Assembly: GCA_910587575.1 (NCBI GenBank)
Contig: CAJULU010000095.1
Location: 1 to 6,413 of the forward strand
DNA length: 6,413 nt
Direction of reading: 5' to 3'
Origin: an uncultured Dorea sp.
Lineage (GTDB): Bacteria; Bacillota; Clostridia; Lachnospirales; Lachnospiraceae
The translations under genes and the position numbers were made by a program. Each line of letters starts with the position of its first letter. Within the stretch, counting starts at the first letter, position 1. This document shows, one piece after another, positions 1 through 5,760 of the stretch. Under the pieces are notes generated by a model. It ran no database searches. It was not told the DNA's origin and was given only the letters and a program-made list of their open reading frames with translations.

Positions 1-175
1 ACTTTTTCCATGTATCAGAATAGGCATCCGGCTGTGCAAGCTCAACCAGATGCCCTACGCACCATGAAACGAGATAACCGTTCCCCTCCATGTACCCGTC
101 TTTCCTCTTATCTGCGCCGATCACACGGGCAATCGCCTGTGCCACGCTTGGTTTTTCTGTTACCACCAACTGCAT
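1..175 (-). CDS. topB: DNA topoisomerase III (TopB), N-terminal fragment cut by window edge
   Basis: Only the first 58 codons are visible; the rest lies beyond the left edge. The translation begins MQLVVTEKPSVAQAIARVIG, the start of the TOPRIM domain of type IA topoisomerases of the TopB kind. Glu7 and Lys8 in the TEKPS motif match the acidic/basic pair at the active site. A later VGHLVELA stretch also fits the TOPRIM fold. Family members are about 600-700 aa, so over 90% of the gene is missing. They relax and decatenate DNA by passing single strands. In ICEs of this type a topB gene commonly follows the DUF4366 gene and is thought to help process transferred DNA; its exact role is inferred. 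The ATG lies 2 nt after the upstream stop codon and has a GAGGAGG ribosome site 10 nt ahead, so coupled translation is likely. The start is well supported. Confidence 0.93.
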   Translation of the reverse strand, partial: MQLVVTEKPSVAQAIARVIGADKRKDGYMEGNGYLVSWCVGHLVELAQPDAYSDTWKK

Positions 176-177
176 AA

Positions 178-1740
178 TCACTCATCCTCCTCATTCTCAA
201 AAAAATCATCTCCGGAACCGTCCTCCGGTTCTTCATCTTCGTTCTCCAATTCCTCCTCATCTTCCTCGTCCTCATCTTCGTCCTCGATGAAGTCCTCTTT
301 CTTTTTGCGGACAACTTTGAAATAATAAGCGCCGCCGATAAAGGCTATTACAAGTGCGCCCATAAGGATATAGGAAATGGCCGGGTTCGGTTCCTCTGCT
401 TTTTCCTCCGGCTCAGGTTCCTCTGTGCCTTCCGTTTCCTCCGTGCCTTCTGTATCTTCCGGATTTTCCTCTGCCTGCTCTGTATCTTCCGGCATTTCCC
501 CGTTATTGTTCGGCAGAGCGCCTTCTTCTGTCGGGATTGCGGATTCTAAGGCTGCGGAGTTTTTCGGTAAGGTTTCGCTGTTGTCGGAAGTTGCGTTTAA
601 CAGGTCATTCTCCGTGATCTCCGTAAGGAAGTACACCATTTCTTCCTCCCCGTCACGGTCAATGATCAGGTAGAAAACCTTGTCCGATGCGGTCTGGATT
701 GTGTAAAATTCCTTCCCCTGCTCGGACGGCTCCTTTTCCTTCTCCCCGCTTTCCGCCTTTTCTGCGGCATCCGCTTTGGCAAATTCCTGTTTCTTCTGTT
801 CCTCCGGCGTCTGGGAAATGGTGTTCCCGTCACTGTCCGTCCTGGTATGCTCTGTTACGGTGGCTGTGGCGTTCCCCGGTTTCGTAGCTTCAGCATTGGC
901 CGGGAGCTGCTTTGCCGGGTTTTCGTCACTCTCATCGGCAGGGTCTTTGTAATAAGGGTTTTTCGTCTTGTAGACTTCCGACATATTCCCGGCATTGTCC
1001 ATAGCGGAAATGGTAAAATACTCATACCCTGCGTCAAACTGCTGTAAGCGGATATTCAGCGTTCCATTTGTCAGCTCCGTAAATTCATACCCGTTCACAT
1101 AGACTGCCTTTGCGCCGGAATCCGTGTCATGCACCTGGACGCTTAACAGCCCGTCACTGACCGCCGCATTGAGCGTGGGCTTTGTGGTGTCAAAACACCG
1201 GACAGCCCTGCTCCGCTCATATGTATTGCCTTTCTGGTCTGTGACCTGCACATAGACCGTGCAGTTTTCCGAGATTTCCAGTTTTTTATCTTCCGTCACG
1301 TCCGTCCAGCTCCCATTCTGCCCGACCTTTGCCTGAATCTTTGCCGTTTCAAAATTCCCCGTGTGCGCTGTATCGGACACGGAAAATGTCACGGCTGCTT
1401 TTTCGTTGTACCACCCGCCCGGACTGTTGATATGGATCACTACATTCGGTGTCTTGTATTCACAGTCCTTATAATCAGCGGCGCACACTTCACAGTCTTT
1501 GTCAAAATCGTAAGCGCCGCACTTTTTCTCACAGGCACACACCGGCTCCGGCACGTCATTTCCCGATACGGTTCCACCCGGCACATCTTCTTCCGTGCCG
1601 CTTTCCACGCTGTCCTCCGCCCTTGCGTCAATGGCATTGTCCCCGTTCATGGAAAACGCTACTGCGGGCATACAGAATAACACTGCGGATAAAATGAGCG
1701 ATAATGCCGCCCTATAACGTAACTTCATTTTTCTGTTCAT
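178..1740 (-). CDS. DUF4366 (CD1107-like) ICE envelope protein with Cys cluster and Ig-like repeats
   Basis: This 520-aa protein has a signal peptide (basic MNRKMKLRYR, then a hydrophobic stretch to about residue 30). A six-cysteine cluster follows (Cys68, 70, 74, 83, 86, 92). Two beta-rich Ig-like segments cover about 98-180 and 185-262, the second ending in SAMDNAGNMSEVY, typical of bacterial Ig-like folds. A charged linker comes next, then the DUF4366 core at about 342-385 (KEFYTIQTASDKVFYLIIDR, then MVYFLTEITENDLL). An acidic, Thr/Pro-rich stalk precedes a membrane segment at about 455-474 and a cytoplasmic KVVRKKK stop-transfer followed by a nearly all Asp/Glu tail. Most of the protein should be outside the cell. 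DUF4366 proteins recur beside conjugation genes in Firmicutes ICEs, but their biochemical role is not established. Many that I recall are shorter, about 200-300 aa, so the extracellular part here looks extended. The start has a strong GGGAGG site 9 nt upstream and overlaps the previous gene by 29 bp. Confidence 0.88.
   Translation of the reverse strand: MNRKMKLRYRAALSLILSAVLFCMPAVAFSMNGDNAIDARAEDSVESGTEEDVPGGTVSGNDVPEPVCACEKKCGAYDFDKDCEVCAADYKDCEYKTPNVVIHINSPGGWYNEKAAVTFSVSDTAHTGNFETAKIQAKVGQNGSWTDVTEDKKLEISENCTVYVQVTDQKGNTYERSRAVRCFDTTKPTLNAAVSDGLLSVQVHDTDSGAKAVYVNGYEFTELTNGTLNIRLQQFDAGYEYFTISAMDNAGNMSEVYKTKNPYYKDPADESDENPAKQLPANAEATKPGNATATVTEHTRTDSDGNTISQTPEEQKKQEFAKADAAEKAESGEKEKEPSEQGKEFYTIQTASDKVFYLIIDRDGEEEMVYFLTEITENDLLNATSDNSETLPKNSAALESAIPTEEGALPNNNGEMPEDTEQAEENPEDTEGTEETEGTEEPEPEEKAEEPNPAISYILMGALVIAFIGGAYYFKVVRKKKEDFIEDEDEDEEDEEELENEDEEPEDGSGDDFFENEEDE
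186..192 (-). promoter_or_regulatory. Ribosome binding site of topB inside the preceding gene
   Basis: GAGGAGG on the minus strand sits 10 nt before the topB ATG. It is made of the Glu-Glu-Asp codons of the acidic tail of the upstream DUF4366 protein. The same bases thus serve as coding sequence and as a strong Shine-Dalgarno site, consistent with coupled translation. Confidence 0.6.
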
Positions 1741-2008
1741 GGCTTTCTGCCTCCCTTTCTTTCTGCTGCTCCTGTTGTAACTGTTCCTCCTGCTCTTTTT
1801 TCCTCAGCAGGCTTAAAATTTCTTCCTCGCTGACTTTATTCAGCAGGATTAAATGTTCCAGAGAGATTTTATTTTTTTCAATAAATTTCATCTTCTCCGC
1901 ATCCTCTGCCATCTGTAACTGGCTCTCCAAGTCCTTCTGCCTCTCCTGCAGGTCTGCAAGCTGTTTCCGGACTTTGGAAAGCTCTTTTACAATCCTTTCC
2001 TTTGTCAC
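1712..2008 (-). CDS. DUF4315-like small coiled-coil ICE protein, GTG start
   Basis: A 98-aa, highly charged protein with no signal peptide or membrane segment, so probably cytoplasmic. Residues about 3-40 (ERIVKELSKVRKQLADLQER and on) have heptad spacing of a coiled coil. A short helical motif follows (KISLEHLILLNKVSEEEILS), then a Glu/Gln-rich tail. The size, the N-terminal coiled coil, the short C-terminal motif and the place between the NlpC/P60 hydrolase and DUF4366 genes fit the DUF4315 family of Tn1549-like elements. The assignment is from pattern and context. Function is unknown; binding a conjugation partner through the coiled coil is a guess. The start is GTG: the two ATG codons just upstream are in another frame and hit TGA at once, while an AAAGGAG site lies 7 nt before the GTG. 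The 3' end overlaps the next gene by 29 bp. Confidence 0.8.
   Translation of the reverse strand: MTKERIVKELSKVRKQLADLQERQKDLESQLQMAEDAEKMKFIEKNKISLEHLILLNKVSEEEILSLLRKKEQEEQLQQEQQKEREAESHEQKNEVTL
1750..1758 (-). promoter_or_regulatory. Ribosome binding site of the DUF4366 gene
   Basis: AAAGGGAGG on the minus strand ends 9 nt before the ATG at 1740. It lies within the last codons of the DUF4315-like gene (Lys-Glu-Arg-Glu-Ala), so ribosomes finishing that gene pass over it. It supports the chosen start and coupling of the two genes. Confidence 0.65.
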
Positions 2009-2015
2009 ATCATTT

Positions 2016-2022
2016 CTCCTTT
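2016..2022 (-). promoter_or_regulatory. Ribosome binding site that fixes the GTG start of the DUF4315-like gene
   Basis: AAAGGAG on the minus strand lies 7 nt before the GTG at 2008. The sequence between them contains ATGATG, but that frame ends immediately at TGA. The site therefore points to GTG as the true start. Confidence 0.65.
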
Positions 2023-2151
2023 CTATGCCCCGGCAAAGGGTATTTATTTTCCTTCTTAAAAAAACTTACATTTACAAGTGATTTTGTGGTAAAATAATTT
2101 AATAATAGAAAAGCCTGAAATGCCCCGCACCCCAAGCTGGTCAGCATGGCA

Positions 2152-2180
2152 ATTCCATGTTCATATCCTGATATTGTCAA
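2152..2180 (-). promoter_or_regulatory. Candidate sigma-70/SigA promoter in the spacer before the DUF4315-like gene
   Basis: A perfect -35 hexamer TTGACA (2175-2180, minus strand) is followed after 17 nt by TGGAAT (2152-2157), which matches four of six -10 positions. It would start a transcript near 2145 that carries the DUF4315, DUF4366 and topB genes. The spacer of about 200 bp contrasts with the tight packing elsewhere, which supports a separate control point. A small inverted repeat, CATGG/CCATG with a 5-nt loop (2145-2159), overlaps the -10 and could be an operator or chance. No convincing terminator with a U-run is visible in this spacer. Confidence 0.3.
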
Positions 2181-2207
2181 ACTTAATTATCATCAGACAA
2201 AATCTCT

Positions 2208-2552
2208 CTAATTCAGCCTTCCGAAACTATAAAAATGGCTCTGCCAGTAGGAAGAATTTATGTTTGCGTAGCTGATCGGATTTCCGCAGTGGATCATGGT
2301 TCCGTTACCGCAGTAAATCCCCACATGGCTCACAGGCCCCGCCGAATTGTAAGTACCCGTGAAAAAGATAATATCCCCCGCCTTTGCGTCTGCCGCCGAA
2401 ACCGGGGCGCACTGGTCATAGATCCCCTGTGCCGTAGTCCGTGGCAGGTTATGCACCCCGCTGTTGGTATATACCCAGCAGACAAATCCGGAACAGTCAA
2501 AACTGGTAGACGGTGAACTGCCGCCCCATACATACGGGTAGCCCAGATATTT
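2208..2552 (-). pseudogene. NlpC/P60 domain of the same hydrolase, out of frame
   Basis: This is the C-terminal 114 residues of the hydrolase, split off by a one-base deletion. Read in this frame it starts KYLGYPYVWGGSSPSTSFDC and continues as a full NlpC/P60 domain. Visible are the catalytic Cys in FDCSGF, the catalytic His in PVSHVGIY, and a third polar residue in the MIHCGN stretch. Members cleave the peptide stem of peptidoglycan, usually between D-gamma-Glu and diaminopimelate. The domain is undamaged apart from the shift and ends cleanly in SFGRLN and TAG. There is no start codon with a good ribosome site, so separate expression is unlikely; an internal GTG at 2456 lies after the catalytic Cys and would give an inactive piece. 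Intactness suggests the shift is recent or is a sequencing error. Confidence 0.85.
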
Positions 2553-4948
2553 TGCGCCGCATCATTATAGGAATCCGGCGGTATGGCGTTTCCCCCGCCG
2601 CTCCCCGGCGCATTGGCTTCTCCGTAGAGCGTTCCTTCCCCTGCCTCAAAATAAAATAACGGGTTATAATACTCCCCGTTGTACAGACATTCGATATGCA
2701 GGTGGCTTCCGGTGCTGCTCCCCGTGTTTCCTGTTGTTCCTATGGAATCCCCGTGTTTCACGGCCTGCCCCGCACTGACGCTTAACGTGTCCATATGGGC
2801 ATACTTGGTACAGTAACCGTTGCTGTCCTCAATCACGATATAATTCCCGTAATAACTGTCATAGGCGGCTGTGGTGACTGTGCCGTCCATCGCCGCAAGG
2901 ACACCTGTTCCTGTCGGCACCGCAATATCAACGCCCCGGTGGAACTGCTCCGCCCCTGTTACCGGATTGATACGGTAGCCATAATAACTGCTCACATAGT
3001 TGTACCAGTATAAATTTAACGGTGTGTAAAACTGCTGTGTCAGGCCGTGCGTTTCATTATAAAGCGCATAAATCTCTTTCTGCTCGCTGTTCATATGTCC
3101 GGCAGCAATCAGGTTTAAGTCTTTTGCGGTCAGCGTGACTTCCAGTATGGTTACGGTATATTCTTCTTCCTCCTCGTACTCATATTCTTCCTCTTCCCCT
3201 GTTTCTTCCCCCGTTACCGGGTCTATCACAGGGCGTGTGCCTGTTTTGGTCACTGTCCTTGTCCTCGTTTCCGTTACCGGATTTAAGGTCAGCTCATACA
3301 TCTCGTCAAAAAGGCTCTCGACTTCACCCTGTACGTCTGCCGCCGTAAATTCCGTATGGACTGCGGAAAGGTAGCTGATTAGTGCAAACGGGTCATGGCC
3401 GATTGCATCCAGGTTGTAGCGGTATTCGTCATAGTCCGGGTAATCCGTTTCTATGGAATCAATCTCTTTCTGCAGCTCCATTTCAAGCTCTGAAAAAGCC
3501 AGATCCGCAGCGTCAATCTCTGCCGGGACGCTCATATAGCTCCCTGCCAGCGTGGTACTCATGCCGTTCGAGAACATTGCCCCGCAGGACGATACGGAAG
3601 TCATGATCATAATGAGCAGGAGCGCACAAGCCCCAACCGTTACAAGGAGAGAGGCGTGTTTTGCCGCCATCTCCTGCAATTTCTTCGCAACCGTCGTGGT
3701 GAAATTGGCGGTTTTTACAGCCGCTTCCTTAGTATTCTTCGCCGCCTGCCCCGTCCGTACTGCCTTTGCATACTCACGTTTGATGCGCTGTTTCTGCAGC
3801 CTTTTCTGGAGCTGTTTCTTTAAGGTCTTTTCCTGCATTTCCGGGTTTTCTTCCAGAAACTTCTGGTAGCGGAAATTGACTTCCTTTTTGAACTGCTTTT
3901 TCTCCAGTTTCGCCACTTTCTCACGCCGCCTCTGCTCCCTGCCTTTATAATGCCGCTTCACAAAGCGGTAGGCATCCTCGGCTTTCTGCTCCGTCTTATG
4001 TGCGCCCTCCACGCCGGAATTCTCTTTTTCCGTTTCGGCAACCTTGCCGTGTGCAAAGTTCGTAAACTCCGCCCCGGCTCTGCCTGCCATCCTTTTTACC
4101 GGATTGTCCTGCTTGAAAGGCTTTTCCTTCACCACTGCGGTCAGCACATATTTTGCCCTGCCCGTTTTTTCATCAAAGACACGCTCTAAAGAATATTCCT
4201 TTTTCTTTGGGAGCTTCTTTCTTGCGGCTTCGGTCTTTTTCCCGGCTTTCTCCGCTTTCCTTTGCAGCCTGTCTGACTTCCTGCCTCCCTGAAACTCCGG
4301 TTCTGCGCCCTCTGTAAAGGTATCAGCCTCCGCAAAGGTGGCCTCCTTTGTCTGGAAGTCACGCCGGAAGTCAGATTTTTTAATCCGTTCCCTGTCCTGG
4401 CGCTCCCTCCTGCGGTATCTGCCCTTTTTTTCGCTCTGGTGGTAGGTATCCCTGCGTCGGTAATCGTCCTTAAAATCCGTTTCTTTGGCCTGCTCCCCTC
4501 CGCCCTCCTCCGTAAAAGTGTTTTTCTCCTCAGAAAAACCGTCCGGCGCTTTACTGCCCGCATGGTCACTGTCCGGCTTTTCCTTATTACCGGTAAAGCT
4601 GTTTTCTTTCTGGAACTGCACCTGCTGTCTGCGTTTTTTCTGCCTTAGTTTTGCTTTCTGCCCTTCCGCTTTCCCTGCTCTGCCCTGAAAACTATCCCGA
4701 TTATCGAGAAAACTTTCCTGTTCCGGCTTGTTCTCCTGCTTCTGGACATTGTGTCCAGAAGTTTTTGGCTGTTCTGGCTTCTGGACATCATGTCCAGAAG
4801 TCACATCCGCATCCCCCGGCTGGTGTGCGCCGGACTGCTTCTGCTTTGCCTTTTGGGTATTGACATCCTTTTTTTGGGAACTGCCACCCGTGAAAGCATT
4901 TTTATCCTTGGCAAATTCAGCAGGCTGTTTTTTCTTTTTTTCTGCCAT
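2330..4948 (-). CDS. CD1108-like ICE peptidoglycan hydrolase (M23 part), frameshifted before NlpC/P60
   Basis: A membrane-anchored cell-wall hydrolase of conjugative elements, expected to open peptidoglycan locally for the type IV transfer channel. Residues 1-430 are a basic, low-complexity cytoplasmic region with repeated F-T motifs and Lys/Arg/Glu-rich helices. A membrane segment follows at about 433-452 (HASLLVTVGACALLLIMIMT). An extracellular linker with an acidic patch leads to an M23 peptidase domain at about 660-768. It keeps the zinc ligands HRGVD (His670, Asp674) and HLH (His749, His751), and His718 in KYAHMD. After AAQ (799) the frame is lost: 35-odd residues of nonsense-looking Arg-rich tail run to a TGA at 2330, while the NlpC/P60 domain continues in the -1 frame to 2208. 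The intended product is 913 aa. I chose the ATG at 4948; a TTG at 4957 gives three more residues and overlaps the methyltransferase stop as TTGA. M23 activity may survive; the product lacks NlpC/P60 as read. Confidence 0.85.
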   Translation of the reverse strand: MAEKKKKQPAEFAKDKNAFTGGSSQKKDVNTQKAKQKQSGAHQPGDADVTSGHDVQKPEQPKTSGHNVQKQENKPEQESFLDNRDSFQGRAGKAEGQKAKLRQKKRRQQVQFQKENSFTGNKEKPDSDHAGSKAPDGFSEEKNTFTEEGGGEQAKETDFKDDYRRRDTYHQSEKKGRYRRRERQDRERIKKSDFRRDFQTKEATFAEADTFTEGAEPEFQGGRKSDRLQRKAEKAGKKTEAARKKLPKKKEYSLERVFDEKTGRAKYVLTAVVKEKPFKQDNPVKRMAGRAGAEFTNFAHGKVAETEKENSGVEGAHKTEQKAEDAYRFVKRHYKGREQRRREKVAKLEKKQFKKEVNFRYQKFLEENPEMQEKTLKKQLQKRLQKQRIKREYAKAVRTGQAAKNTKEAAVKTANFTTTVAKKLQEMAAKHASLLVTVGACALLLIMIMTSVSSCGAMFSNGMSTTLAGSYMSVPAEIDAADLAFSELEMELQKEIDSIETDYPDYDEYRYNLDAIGHDPFALISYLSAVHTEFTAADVQGEVESLFDEMYELTLNPVTETRTRTVTKTGTRPVIDPVTGEETGEEEEYEYEEEEEYTVTILEVTLTAKDLNLIAAGHMNSEQKEIYALYNETHGLTQQFYTPLNLYWYNYVSSYYGYRINPVTGAEQFHRGVDIAVPTGTGVLAAMDGTVTTAAYDSYYGNYIVIEDSNGYCTKYAHMDTLSVSAGQAVKHGDSIGTTGNTGSSTGSHLHIECLYNGEYYNPLFYFEAGEGTLYGEANAPGSGGGNAIPPDSYNDAAQNIWATRMYGAAVHRLPVLTVPDLSAGYIPTAGCITCHGLRHRGSMTSAPRFRRQTQRRGILSFSRVLTIRRGL
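4739..4761. repeat. 23-bp palindrome, copy A, inside the hydrolase gene
   Basis: Perfect 10-bp arms CTTCTGGACA/TGTCCAGAAG with a 3-nt loop TTG. On the coding strand it encodes T-S-G-H-N-V-Q-K. It lies 16 bp from a second copy and has the same stems. The RNA would form a stable hairpin. Confidence 0.9.
4778..4800. repeat. 23-bp palindrome, copy B, inside the hydrolase gene
   Basis: Arms of 11 bp, CTTCTGGACAT/ATGTCCAGAAG, around a single central C. It encodes T-S-G-H-D-V-Q-K. It is 21/23 identical to copy A, with both differences in the loop. Start-to-start spacing is 39 bp (13 codons); the sequence between and after the copies is not similar, so this is not a plain tandem duplication of the whole unit. 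Confidence 0.9.
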
Positions 4949-4953
4949 TCTTA

Positions 4954-5718
4954 TCAATTTCCTTCCCGCTCTAACAGCTTCACTTCTTCGATCCTTCTTT
5001 GGGAGATTTCATAATACTCCCGGTTGATTTCTGCTCCTAAATATTCCCTTCCTGTCAAAACTGCCGCAAGAGCCGTGCTTCCGGTTCCCATAAAACCATC
5101 AAAAATAATCTCCTGCGGATTGCTCGATATTTGAACCAGCCATGAAAGGAACTCCACATTTTTTACTGTTGGGTGGTATATCCCATTCCGCTTCTGCCAT
5201 GTGGAATTGTAGGTTGCCTTGGGATATTCCGCCCCAAACCAGCAGCTATTGAACCTCGTTTTATATTTTTTGCTTGGTTCTCTCCCCGTCTGGAACCTTG
5301 ATCCCTCTTTTTTCCTGTTCTGCAGCAGCGTGGTATGGTTAAAGGCCCTCCTTCCTTTCTGGCAGAAAATAATCCACTCCGCATTATTTGCATAACTTCC
5401 GGATAAATCCCCAATGCCTCCTACTGTACCCTTTTCCACCACCATGCAGTTTTTTACGCTGAAACCTGCCTGTACCAGACATTCATAATGATATGGGTAA
5501 CAGTCAAACCGTGTAAAAAAATAAGCATGGGCATTTTCTTTCAGGACACGGTAACTCTGTCCGGCAAACTTCTCATAGTCTATGCCATCGTCACCCTCCA
5601 GCATCCGGTGCTTTCTGTTCGTGAAATTATTCTGGTAGGAAATCCCATACGGCGGGTCAGTAAGTATCATGGACACGGATTCATCCGGCATCTGCTGTAG
5701 AAGTTCCATGCAGTCCAT
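4954..5718 (-). CDS. Beta-class DNA N4-cytosine/N6-adenine methyltransferase
   Basis: A 254-aa site-specific DNA methyltransferase using S-adenosylmethionine. Catalytic motif IV DPPYG lies at 21-25 and the AdoMet-binding motif I (FDGFMGTGST) at about 206-215, so the order is IV then I, as in the beta class. The segment before motif I reads YHPTVKNVEF where the family usually has HPTQKP, so the Pro is replaced by Asn. The stretch at about 95-180 probably holds the target recognition region; the recognised sequence cannot be read from this. No restriction enzyme gene is adjacent, so it is probably an orphan enzyme that protects the element in a new host or marks its DNA (inference). The first ATG is at 5718 and lacks a clear ribosome site. 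Codons upstream continue in frame for 14 codons to the stop of the radical SAM gene and read NHIYC just before the Met, like family N-termini, but hold no ATG, GTG, TTG or CTG. Confidence 0.9.
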   Translation of the reverse strand: MDCMELLQQMPDESVSMILTDPPYGISYQNNFTNRKHRMLEGDDGIDYEKFAGQSYRVLKENAHAYFFTRFDCYPYHYECLVQAGFSVKNCMVVEKGTVGGIGDLSGSYANNAEWIIFCQKGRRAFNHTTLLQNRKKEGSRFQTGREPSKKYKTRFNSCWFGAEYPKATYNSTWQKRNGIYHPTVKNVEFLSWLVQISSNPQEIIFDGFMGTGSTALAAVLTGREYLGAEINREYYEISQRRIEEVKLLEREGN

Positions 5719-5760
5719 ACAGTAAATATGGTTCTGCCGTTCTATCCCTTTACTCGTGAC

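Noticed and set aside
410..500. Repeated TCTTCCGG / TTCCTC units that look like a minisatellite or CRISPR-like array
   Set aside because: They encode the Glu/Thr/Pro-rich stalk of the DUF4366 protein. Unit length is irregular and there are no constant repeats with unique spacers.
2018..2045. Possible terminator hairpin from CCCC/GGGG around TTTGCC in the spacer
   Set aside because: The stem is only four base pairs, has no U-run after it, and it lies just ahead of the DUF4315-like ribosome site.
1704..2081. Plus-strand frame of 125 codons opposite the DUF4315-like gene (Ser/Phe/Leu-rich)
   Set aside because: It is the antisense of Glu/Lys-rich coding sequence, which yields Phe/Ser/Leu-rich frames. 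It has no ribosome site or recognisable domain.
2087..2095. Plus-strand TGGTAAAAT, resembling an extended -10 that would give antisense RNA over the hydrolase 3' end
   Set aside because: The -35 region is poor, the spacer is AT-rich so such matches are expected, and no plus-strand gene follows.
2010..2147. A 45-codon minus-strand reading frame in the spacer (MLTSLGCGAFQAF...), ending next to the DUF4315-like start
   Set aside because: It has no good ribosome site, its second half is AT-rich with no recognisable pattern, and it would run over the ribosome site of the next gene. It is most likely chance.
4186..4569. Minus-strand Arg-rich frame of 127 codons inside the hydrolase gene
   Set aside because: It is a shifted reading of the Lys/Glu-rich low-complexity region of the real gene.
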